Of a stretch of 64,000 bases of DNA, positions 34,188 through 40,349 are shown piece after piece (the first letter of the stretch is position 1; each line of letters opens with the position of its first letter). The notes under the pieces were generated by a model that worked only from the letters and a program-made list of their open reading frames with translations, was not told where the DNA came from and did not search any database. Location: contig NZ_SMGE01000001.1 in the NCBI RefSeq assembly GCF_004339525.1, forward strand, positions 1,426,001-1,490,000, written 5' to 3'. The stretch is from Flavobacterium sp. 90. Its GTDB lineage: Bacteria > Bacteroidota > Bacteroidia > Flavobacteriales > Flavobacteriaceae. A program made the position numbers and the translations under genes.

Positions 34188-34378
34188 GTTTTTATCTGCG
34201 TTTTTACGAAGTAAATCTGTTTTATCCGCGTCAAAATTAGATACTGATTTTTCTCATTCGCTAAAGCGAAAACGCTGATAAAAACGGATTTCTCTAATTA
34301 CTTTCTTGATTAAACTGTTAAGTAATTTTGTAGATTCCCCCTTAACTTAACGACATTGACTTCTATCCCTCACGCGAA
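34188..34378. repeat. Inverted pair of GCGAAAAC...AAAACGGATT repeats
   Basis: The right copy (34254-34292) has ATTCGCTAAAGCGAAAACGC and ATAAAAACGGATTT, matching 28393-28435. The left side (34188-34236) reads as an inverted relative (complement of GCGGATAAAACAGATTTAC...AACGCAGATAAAAA). CTATCCCTCACGC at 34363-34375 repeats 31082-31094. No gene is seen in this 313-base gap. Confidence 0.65.
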
Positions 34379-34444
34379 TCAAGATTTCAATAACCTGAGA
34401 AATTTAATATTTAAAAATTCCGTTTTTCTCTTCAATACAAAGAT

Positions 34445-34452
34445 TAACTTTG
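34445..34452 (+). promoter_or_regulatory. -7 element of the SMR transporter gene
   Basis: TAACTTTG fits TAnnTTTG, 15 bases before the start codon, so the leader would be very short. Confidence 0.45.
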
Positions 34453-34467
34453 TAAAAAACGTGCAAC

Positions 34468-34800
34468 ATGAAAAACTTCTTCTTTTTAGGAATCGCTATT
34501 ATATTCGAAATCATAGCAACTTCGGCATTAAAAAAATCAGAACAGTTTACACAACTTATTCCAAGCATCGTTACAATTGTGGGATATTTTGCAGCCTTTT
34601 ACTTTTTGAGTTTTGCCATTAGAACCATCCCGGTTGGGATTGCTTATGCGATTTGGTCTGGAGTTGGGATTGTTTTAATTACAATTATCGGCGCTGTGTT
34701 CTTCAAACAAATTCCAGATTTACCTGCCATAATTGGATTAGCTTTAATTATGATTGGAGTTGTTGTAATAAATCTATTTTCTAAAACTACAGCGCATTAA
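34468..34800 (+). CDS. Small multidrug resistance (SMR) efflux protein
   Basis: Encodes 110 residues with four membrane helices. Glu14 in IAIIFEIIATSALKKSEQF is the essential proton/drug-binding Glu of the EmrE/QacE type; YFLSFAIRTIPVGIAYAIWSGVGIV is the family-defining second and third helix with the conserved Gly and Trp. Length and motifs are normal, so drug/quaternary-ammonium or guanidinium-type export is likely. A GNAT gene follows after 3 bases. Confidence 0.93.
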   Translation: MKNFFFLGIAIIFEIIATSALKKSEQFTQLIPSIVTIVGYFAAFYFLSFAIRTIPVGIAYAIWSGVGIVLITIIGAVFFKQIPDLPAIIGLALIMIGVVVINLFSKTTAH

Positions 34801-34803
34801 AAC

Positions 34804-35274
34804 ATGGAAATGATTTTTAGAAAAGCAACAATTTCAGATTTACAAGAAATGCAGCAATTGTATATCGAAACGATACAATCGGTTTGCCAAAACGATTATA
34901 ATCCCGCCCAAAGAGAAGCATGGATTTATGGCGTTAAAAATACCGATCGCTGGCTTGAAGTCATCAATGCACAATTTGTTTTACTTGCTATAATTGAAAA
35001 CCAAATTGTAGGTTTCGGAACTCTAAAAGACGGAAGTTATATTGATTTCTTCTACATTCACAAAGATTTTCAACGACAAGGAATTGCCGATAAAATCTTA
35101 ACCGAATTAGAATTAGAAGCCAAAAAAAACAATTCAAAAATCATAACATCAGACATTAGCATAACCGCGAAACCGTTTTTCGAAAAGAAAGGATTTGTTG
35201 CAAAAGCCGAACAAAAAAACATTAGATTAGGCGTTGAACTTATCAATTATAAAATGGAGAAACATTTGTTGTAA
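34804..35274 (+). CDS. GNAT family N-acetyltransferase
   Basis: Encodes 156 residues of the GNAT fold. FYIHKDFQRQGIADKIL contains the acetyl-CoA pyrophosphate loop (QRQGIA), and TLKDGSYIDFFYI is the preceding strand. The late SITAKPFFEKKGFVAKAEQKN is the usual C-terminal strand-helix. The closest type is YafP/ElaA-like acetyltransferases. It is probably co-transcribed with the SMR gene. Substrate unknown. Confidence 0.9.
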   Translation: MEMIFRKATISDLQEMQQLYIETIQSVCQNDYNPAQREAWIYGVKNTDRWLEVINAQFVLLAIIENQIVGFGTLKDGSYIDFFYIHKDFQRQGIADKILTELELEAKKNNSKIITSDISITAKPFFEKKGFVAKAEQKNIRLGVELINYKMEKHLL

Positions 35275-35280
35275 TAATCG

Positions 35281-35413
35281 CTCGCAAAGACGCAGGGTCA
35301 CAAAGTTCTATTTTTAAATTAGGTCAATCTTTGACAAGTTACTTTGCGACTTCGCGTCTTTTCGAGCAAAACATAGCGAACTTTGCGTAAACCTTAGCGT
35401 CCTTTGCGGTTAA
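35281..35413. repeat. CGCAAAG/CTTTGCG inverted repeat region
   Basis: TCGCAAAGACGCAGGGTCAC faces GCGTCTTTTCGAG and TAGCGAACTTTGCG; the part 35374-35413 (TAGCGAACTTTGCGTAAACC, TTAGCGTCCTTTGCGGTTAA) is nearly the same as 12646-12683. It fills the gap before the Ada-like gene. Confidence 0.7.
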
Positions 35414-35481
35414 GAAAAAACACAGCAAGTTTCGGATTTTATACCCGCAAAAACCAATCGATCTTTGCCTTATAAAATTGA

Positions 35482-36330
35482 ATGAAAATGAACACACAGG
35501 AAAACATCAATTATAATCGCATTGCCGAAGCGATCGATTATATCAAAGCCAACTTTAAAGATCAGCCAAATCTTGATGAAGTTGCTGAGAAAGTACACTT
35601 AAGTCCGTTTCACTTTCAGCGACTTTTCAGCGATTGGGCAGGAACAAGTCCGAAGAAATTTTTGCAATATACAAGTCTTGAACACGCTAAAAAATTACTC
35701 AAAGAAAATCAGGCAACCATTTCTGAAACTGCATACGAAACAGGGCTTTCCGGTACAAGCCGCTTACATGATTTATTTGTAAACATTGAGGGAATGACTC
35801 CAGCCGAATATAAAAACGGTGGTAAAAACCTTGAAATTAATTTCAGCTTTGCCGAAAGTCCGTTTGGAAATATCATCGTTGCTTCAACTAATAAAGGGGT
35901 TTGTTTTATGGCTTTCGCCGAAGATGAAGAAATCGGATTTCTGGATTTAAAAAATAAATTTCCAAATGCAACATTCTCCCGAAAATTAGATTTAGCACAA
36001 CAAAATGCTTTGTTTATTTTTCAAAACGATTGGAGTAAATTATCTGAAATTAAACTGCATTTAAAAGGAACCGATTTTCAATTGAAAGTTTGGGAAACCT
36101 TACTTAAAATCCCAATGGGACAACTTTCTACCTATGGAACTATTGCGCATCAAATCGAGAAACCAAATGCTTCAAGAGCTGTTGGAACCGCAATTGGCAG
36201 TAATCCCGTCGCCTTTTTAATTCCGTGTCATCGTGTGATTCAATCTTCAGGAGTTTTTGGCGGGTATATGTGGGGAAATACAAGAAAAACAGCGATTATT
36301 GGCTGGGAAGGCGTTCAGGTAAATCCATAA
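35482..36330 (+). CDS. Ada-like protein: AraC-type HTH plus O6-methylguanine methyltransferase
   Basis: Encodes 282 residues. Residues 10-110 form an AraC-type double HTH (YIKANFKDQPNLDEVAEKVHLSPFHFQRLFSDWAGTSPKKFLQY). Residues 120-282 are the methylguanine methyltransferase with the acceptor Cys249 in IPCHRVI and the DNA-binding WETLLKIPMGQLSTYG helix. The N-terminal zinc domain of E. coli Ada is missing; a separate Ada zinc-like protein is encoded 1.1 kb downstream. It should both repair O6-methylguanine and act on DNA as a regulator of alkylation genes nearby. Confidence 0.93.
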   Translation: MKMNTQENINYNRIAEAIDYIKANFKDQPNLDEVAEKVHLSPFHFQRLFSDWAGTSPKKFLQYTSLEHAKKLLKENQATISETAYETGLSGTSRLHDLFVNIEGMTPAEYKNGGKNLEINFSFAESPFGNIIVASTNKGVCFMAFAEDEEIGFLDLKNKFPNATFSRKLDLAQQNALFIFQNDWSKLSEIKLHLKGTDFQLKVWETLLKIPMGQLSTYGTIAHQIEKPNASRAVGTAIGSNPVAFLIPCHRVIQSSGVFGGYMWGNTRKTAIIGWEGVQVNP

Positions 36331-36388
36331 TTCTAAAATTATTATCAATTGTACGATTGATAATAATATTTTCAACACAATGCATATC

Positions 36389-36483
36389 GTAGAGACGCAC
36401 TGCAGTGCGTCTACGCAAAGTTTGTCGACAAAAATTCTTCGTGGAAACACGTAACGTTAGACGCACTGCTGTGCACCTCTACG
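36389..36483. repeat. Two GACGCACTGC-family repeats
   Basis: AGACGCACTGCAGTGCGTCT (36393-36412) is a perfect 20-base palindrome with GTAG/CTAC flanks. A second, imperfect copy AGACGCACTGCTGTGCACCT lies at 36459-36478. An inverted third copy is at 37305-37329, so the 2OG oxygenase gene is bracketed by the family. Confidence 0.8.
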
Positions 36484-36537
36484 AATAAAAAATGCGCAGA
36501 TATTTTTATTCGCGCTTTAAATTCTATCTAAAATATC

Positions 36538-37251
36538 ATGCAAAATATACAAGCAAAAATTGCTTCTCTTAATTGGGAAAGCATCACCGAATCTATGCAC
36601 GAAAATGGATTTGCAATTATTCCAAACGTGCTCAATAACGATCAATGCGAAGATTTAAAATTCGATTATGATAATCCAACTTTATACCGAAAAACGGTTG
36701 TAATGGAACGTTACCGATTTGGTTTAGGCGAATACAAATATTTCAATTATCCATTGCCGGATTTAATTCAAAATATTCGAACTTCAATTTATCCTAAACT
36801 TGCCCCAATTGCAAATTCCTGGATGAAAGCCCTAAATATAAATACCATTTTTCCTGAAACCCATGAAAAATTATTAGAACAATGTCACGAAAATAATCAG
36901 CTAAAAGCAACGGTTTTGATTTTAAAATATGGAAAAAGTGGTTTCAACACTTTGCATCAGGATTTGTATGGCGATGTTTATTTTCCCATTCAAATTGTGC
37001 TTTTCCTGAATGAACCTGATATGGATTTTACAGGCGGCGAATTTGTTTTAACGCAGCAAACGCCACGAGCACAATCTAAAGCAATTGTTTTAAAACCTAA
37101 AAAAGGTGATATTCTAGTTTTCACAACCAATTTCAGACCTGTAAAAGGCACAAAAGGATATTATCGCGTAAATATGAAACATGGCGTTAGCGAAATTCAT
37201 TCCGGTGAGCGACATACATTAGGAATTATTTTTCATGATGCGTTGTCTTAA
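36538..37251 (+). CDS. 2-oxoglutarate/Fe(II) oxygenase family protein
   Basis: Encodes 237 residues of a double-stranded beta-helix oxygenase. Iron ligands are visible: His140 and Asp142 in LHQDLYGD, and His215 in NMKHGVSEIHSGERHTLGIIFHD, where a following Arg (ERHTLGI) can bind 2-oxoglutarate. LLFLNEP-type and TGGEFVLTQQ strands fit. Its place between the Ada-like gene and the Ada zinc/AlkB pair suggests a role in alkylation damage repair, but its own substrate is unknown. It is bracketed by palindromic repeats. Confidence 0.88.
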   Translation: MQNIQAKIASLNWESITESMHENGFAIIPNVLNNDQCEDLKFDYDNPTLYRKTVVMERYRFGLGEYKYFNYPLPDLIQNIRTSIYPKLAPIANSWMKALNINTIFPETHEKLLEQCHENNQLKATVLILKYGKSGFNTLHQDLYGDVYFPIQIVLFLNEPDMDFTGGEFVLTQQTPRAQSKAIVLKPKKGDILVFTTNFRPVKGTKGYYRVNMKHGVSEIHSGERHTLGIIFHDALS

Positions 37252-37252
37252 G

Positions 37253-37421
37253 GTTCAAAGGTGCAGAGACGCAAAGGTTCAGAGGTTTCAAAACACCGTA
37301 TATCCGTAGAGGCGCACAGCAGTGCGTCTGACATAATGTTTTTTTCGCCACGAATTCACGAATTATTTTTAAAATCTATGCGAATAGAATTGGTTTAATT
37401 CGTGAATTCGTGGCGAAAAAA
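37253..37421. repeat. Repeat region with a 26-bp perfect inverted repeat
   Basis: AAGGTTCAAAGG-type units at 37253-37300, then an inverted GACGCACTGC-family unit (37305-37329), then TTTTTTCGCCACGAATTCAC... (37340-37365), whose 26 bases are exactly complementary to 37396-37421, with a 30-base loop. No gene is seen in this gap. Confidence 0.85.
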
Positions 37422-37436
37422 CAAACACACGACAAT

Positions 37437-37682
37437 ATGATTCAACACAACAAAATTTCAGATTTAGATCTTCGAAATAAAATTAAAAATGCGGAAATTT
37501 GCTTTGGTGGAAACCGAAAACTAAAAATCTACGGAACTTTAAAATGTTCTTCTGGAAAAAGGATGAAACGCGAAAATCGGGTTTTCTTTTTATCTGAAAA
37601 TGAAGCCAGACAAAATGGTTTCAGACCTTGCGGACATTGCATGAAAACCGAATATCAAAACTGGAAAAATGGACTTATTTAA
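37437..37682 (+). CDS. Stand-alone Ada zinc-domain-like protein lacking the acceptor Cys
   Basis: Encodes 81 residues from the ATG at 37437. It resembles the N-terminal domain of Ada (KIYxxxxC...ENRVFF...ARQNGFRPCGHC). Cys37, Cys65 and Cys68 fit three of the four zinc ligands. The fourth ligand, which in Ada is also the methyl acceptor (Cys38 of E. coli Ada), is Gly33 here; Cys22 might substitute as a ligand. Methyl-phosphotriester transfer is therefore doubtful. The end overlaps alkB by 14 bases. The longer frame from 37410 begins in the inverted repeat and is unlikely. Confidence 0.82.
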   Translation: MIQHNKISDLDLRNKIKNAEICFGGNRKLKIYGTLKCSSGKRMKRENRVFFLSENEARQNGFRPCGHCMKTEYQNWKNGLI

Positions 37683-38277
37683 TCCGCATACAGACGAAAC
37701 AACAAATCTGCTTCCTAAAGACGGAACCGTAAATTATTATGGAAAACTATTTTCTCGAGAAGATTCTAATCGTTATCTGGATGTACTTTTAAATACCATC
37801 GAATGGAAAAATGACGAAGCTATTATCTTCGGAAAATTGATTCTTACCAAACGAAAAGTGGCTTGGTACGGAGATTCGGGTTTTGAATACACGTATTCGA
37901 ATACTACCAAAAAAGCGCTTCCATGGACGAAGGAACTTCTGGAATTAAAAGCAATTATGGAAAAGGAAACAGGCGAAACTTTCAATTCTTGTTTATTGAA
38001 TTTATATCATTCCGGCGATGAAGGAATGGCGTGGCACAGTGATGCCGAAAAGGATTTAAAGAAAAACGGTGCAATTGGCTCCGTAAGTTTTGGAGCCGAA
38101 AGAAAGTTTGCTTTCAAACACAAAGAAACGAAAGAAACGGTTTCTCTAATCTTAGAACATGGTAGTTTATTGGTTATGAAAGGCACAACACAAACACATT
38201 GGTTACATCGTTTACCACCAACAAAAACTACATTAAAACCGAGAGTAAATCTGACTTTTAGAACTATTGTAGAATAA
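37669..38277 (+). CDS. alkB: AlkB-family DNA dioxygenase (ABH2-like)
   Basis: Encodes 202 residues of the AlkB family, which removes methyl groups from 1-methyladenine and 3-methylcytosine by oxidation. Iron ligands are His123 and Asp125 in MAWHSDAEK and His180 in THWLHRLPP; RVNLTFR gives the Arg pair for 2-oxoglutarate. The NSCLLNLYHSGDEGMAWHSD and SFGAERKF stretches match the ABH2 type. It overlaps the Ada zinc-like gene by 14 bases, so both are co-expressed. This completes the alkylation-repair group. Confidence 0.95.
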   Translation: MDLFNPHTDETTNLLPKDGTVNYYGKLFSREDSNRYLDVLLNTIEWKNDEAIIFGKLILTKRKVAWYGDSGFEYTYSNTTKKALPWTKELLELKAIMEKETGETFNSCLLNLYHSGDEGMAWHSDAEKDLKKNGAIGSVSFGAERKFAFKHKETKETVSLILEHGSLLVMKGTTQTHWLHRLPPTKTTLKPRVNLTFRTIVE

Positions 38278-38288
38278 ATAACATGAGT

Positions 38289-38303
38289 AAACCTAACAGG
38301 TTT
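38289..38303. repeat. Half copy of the AAACCTAACAGGTTT repeat
   Basis: AAACCTAACAGGTTT is identical to the left arm of the palindrome at 38645-38677. The two copies flank the YjbR gene. Confidence 0.7.
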
Positions 38304-38308
38304 GTAGA

Positions 38309-38629
38309 TTATTTCTTTTTTGAGGTAACATTTTGATACGAAAGCTTTAACGCATCTTCAAACATTTCTGGTCTTACTTTTGAAAGCTCTACAATTGTCC
38401 AGCCTTGTTTTCCCCATTTATTAGGTATTGGATAAAAAATCATTTCGCTTGACGCACAAAAAACAGATTGATCGATTTCGTTAAATTTCAAAACTGCCCG
38501 ATTGTTCTTTTCATCAAAAGTCGCAAATATCTTCTTGTTGACACGAAATGAGGTCTTCTCGAAATGCGGTTCTTCGGTTGCATTTTCAAACGCTAAAGCT
38601 AATTTTCTAAATGTTTCAATTGAGATCAT
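38309..38629 (-). CDS. MmcQ/YjbR family protein
   Basis: Encodes 106 residues of the MmcQ/YjbR family, small alpha/beta proteins with a CyaY-like fold that are thought to bind DNA. The order FRKLALAFENATEEPHFEKTSFRVNKKIFATFDE...AVLKFNEIDQ...PNKWGKQGWTIVELSKV fits the whole family length. Function remains unknown. It is flanked by two copies of the AAACCTAACAGGTTT repeat and is convergent with alkB. Confidence 0.88.
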   Translation of the reverse strand: MISIETFRKLALAFENATEEPHFEKTSFRVNKKIFATFDEKNNRAVLKFNEIDQSVFCASSEMIFYPIPNKWGKQGWTIVELSKVRPEMFEDALKLSYQNVTSKKK

Positions 38630-38644
38630 ATTAAGTTTATTATT

Positions 38645-38677
38645 AAACCTAACAGGTTTTAAAAACCTGTTAGGTTT
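38645..38677. repeat. 15-bp perfect palindrome, AAACCTAACAGGTTT family
   Basis: Arms 38645-38659 and 38663-38677 are exact complements with triloop TAA. The layout (about 12-15 bp arms, triloop) equals that of 10087-10113 and 16142-16174. No T tract, so not a terminator. Confidence 0.8.
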
Positions 38678-38702
38678 CTGTTGAGTATACTTAACTATAA
38701 TT

Positions 38703-39458
38703 TTACCAACCTTGATTCAATCCGTTTTTAAGAACTTCTTCGTATTTGTCTTTATCAAACGAATATAAATTTGGTGCTTTATGGGCGACATTACTTTTCT
38801 TTTCATCGAGTTTAGTCAGGATTCCAATGTTGGTTATTTTTCTTAGAAAGTTTCTTCTGTCAAGTTTTCTATCCAGAATGGTTTCATACAATTTCTGAAG
38901 CTCCGGAATTGTAAATTTCTCCGGTAATAAATTATAACCAACCGGCATTAAATTGAGCTCAATTCGCAATGTATCCAATGCTTTATCCAAAATTTCTTTA
39001 TGATCTAAAATAAGTTCCGGCACTTCTTTATGATCAATCCATTCTATAATTTGTTCATTATTAACCGATTTTGGGATTGTTTTTAAAAAATCGACCAAAG
39101 CATAATATCCAATTGTCACAAAACGTTGTGTAAGCCATTTTCCTTTTGCCTCTTCTATTTTTAAATATTCCAGAACTTCTTTTCCAAAGTGTTGATCGTT
39201 TCTTTTAGTTTTCCCAAAAGTGGCAAATTGTCTCAAAAAAACACCTTCAACTCCAGTTCTTTCGTTTAAAACAGTAATAGCCGCTGTATCAATATCCTGA
39301 TCTATTGGTATAAATCCGCCGGGTAAAGACCACTTTTGACTGTGCTGAACTTTTATCAATAAAACTTTAAGCTGATTATCATGAAAACCAAAAATTACGC
39401 AATCTATTGAAAGTCCTGGTTGATAATTTTGATTATTTTCTATAATGTCTTTTAACAT
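38703..39458 (-). CDS. Nudix-domain transcriptional regulator, NrtR/AraR-like
   Basis: From the ATG at 39458 the protein has 251 residues. Residues 1-150 are a Nudix-like domain (SIDCVIFGFHDNQLKVLLIKV, WSLPGGFIPIDQDIDTAAITVLNERTGV), but the catalytic REUxEE box is degenerate: VLNERTGVEG lacks the second Glu pair. The C-terminal 80 residues form a winged-helix-like domain (FTIPELQKLYETILDRKLDRRNFLRKI). That fusion defines NrtR-like regulators; in Bacteroidota such proteins often control sugar use. It faces an unlinked small gene, and a beta-glucan locus lies 3 kb on. Target unknown. Confidence 0.88.
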   Translation of the reverse strand: MLKDIIENNQNYQPGLSIDCVIFGFHDNQLKVLLIKVQHSQKWSLPGGFIPIDQDIDTAAITVLNERTGVEGVFLRQFATFGKTKRNDQHFGKEVLEYLKIEEAKGKWLTQRFVTIGYYALVDFLKTIPKSVNNEQIIEWIDHKEVPELILDHKEILDKALDTLRIELNLMPVGYNLLPEKFTIPELQKLYETILDRKLDRRNFLRKITNIGILTKLDEKKSNVAHKAPNLYSFDKDKYEEVLKNGLNQGW

Positions 39459-39811
39459 CTGCTTTTTATTAAATACAACTTTCCAGTTTTGATTGGTATT
39501 GCAATTTAATTCATTTTTATAAAATGGAGCTGTTTTTTCTAAATTCAAACTAAATATATAGTCTTGAATCGCCCATAAACACAAGTGTTAAAATCACAAT
39601 TTTAACTTAAAAATAAAAAAACAAATTGAAAAAATAAGTACATTGCGTCATAATAACACATACAACATTTAACTTGTTGTTTTTGCAACAAAAAGGCATT
39701 CAAAAAAGTAATTACGAGAAGAAAATATGTAAATGGCGTTTTTGACTGTAATTATGTAACATAAGTTAAAATATCACGTCTCTTATATAGAGAAATAAAA
39801 CTGTTTGAAAT
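39459..39811. other. 353-base gap upstream of the Nudix regulator
   Basis: Very AT-rich. Holds a perfect 8-bp inverted repeat GTTAAAAT (39587-39594) and ATTTTAAC (39599-39606) with 4-base spacer, a possible operator for the Nudix regulator or its neighbour, and a weaker TTGTTG/CAACAA hairpin at 39674-39691. No gene or clear promoter seen. Confidence 0.4.
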
Positions 39812-40069
39812 ATGAGCATTCCAAACCTAGAAAAACTGAATAAGAAGTTTATGAAAAAACTATACTCTTCTTTTGGATTAGTATCAAAAAATGATCTTCT
39901 GGAAGCTTCTATAAAATATAGCGAAGAACAGGAGCGAATTTTCAATCAGATGATTGTTGAAACTGAAGCTAAGGATAAAAAAGCAAAACGTGAAGCTTTT
40001 GACAAAGCGTTATATGCATCTTATAAAGGAATTGGTGCGATGGATTTTATAAATACTGTTTTGAAATAA
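39812..40069 (+). CDS. Small hypothetical protein
   Basis: Encodes 85 residues, charged and mostly helical, with no signal peptide or membrane segment: IPNLEKLNKKFMKKLYSSFG, KYSEEQERIFNQMIVETEAKDKKAKREAFDKALYASY. The C-terminal GIGAMDFINTVLK is amphipathic. I do not recognise a family. It stands alone between two long non-coding gaps. Codon use is like its neighbours, and the ATG is preceded by an AAATA-rich stretch, so a real gene is likely but not certain. Confidence 0.6.
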   Translation: MSIPNLEKLNKKFMKKLYSSFGLVSKNDLLEASIKYSEEQERIFNQMIVETEAKDKKAKREAFDKALYASYKGIGAMDFINTVLK

Positions 40070-40349
40070 CAAACTTCTTCCTTTTAATCCCATTTCTTTT
40101 TAGTCGATTACGATCGCATCTGGTTAATTATGGGACTTTTTAACGCTAGTTCTCTTTACAACTTTCTCAATTCTTTCGGAATTTTATTAAATTATCTAAG
40201 ATTAAACTTCTATTAAATCAGATAATAAATTCTTTATTGTAAGAAAACCAAACTTATCTCAATAATCATTTTGCTACTATCAGATATTGGCAAAATTCTA
40301 TATTTTTGTTTTATACGAAAGATTTTACCTACCTATTAAAAGCCTTACT
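40070..40349. other. 280-base gap before the DUF3857 protein gene
   Basis: Mostly unremarkable AT-rich DNA. TATTTTTG at 40301-40308 is a -7 match for the next gene with a poorly placed TTTG upstream (40270-40273, spacing 27). An open frame from 40287 extends the next gene by 21 codons but would place this promoter inside coding DNA. Confidence 0.4.

Noticed and set aside
34356..34622. 88-residue frame overlapping the SMR gene
   Set aside because: Different frame over a clear SMR transporter start; no coding features.
36389..37421. CRISPR array
   Set aside because: Repeats are palindromic, in both orientations, irregularly spaced and imperfect, with no regular spacers and no cas genes.
37410..37436. 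N-terminal extension of the Ada zinc-like protein from a GTG
   Set aside because: It lies in the right arm of the 26-bp inverted repeat; the ATG at 37437 gives the normal family start.
39459..39584. N-terminal extension of the Nudix regulator
   Set aside because: The extra 42 residues match nothing in the family; the Nudix fold begins soon after the ATG at 39458.
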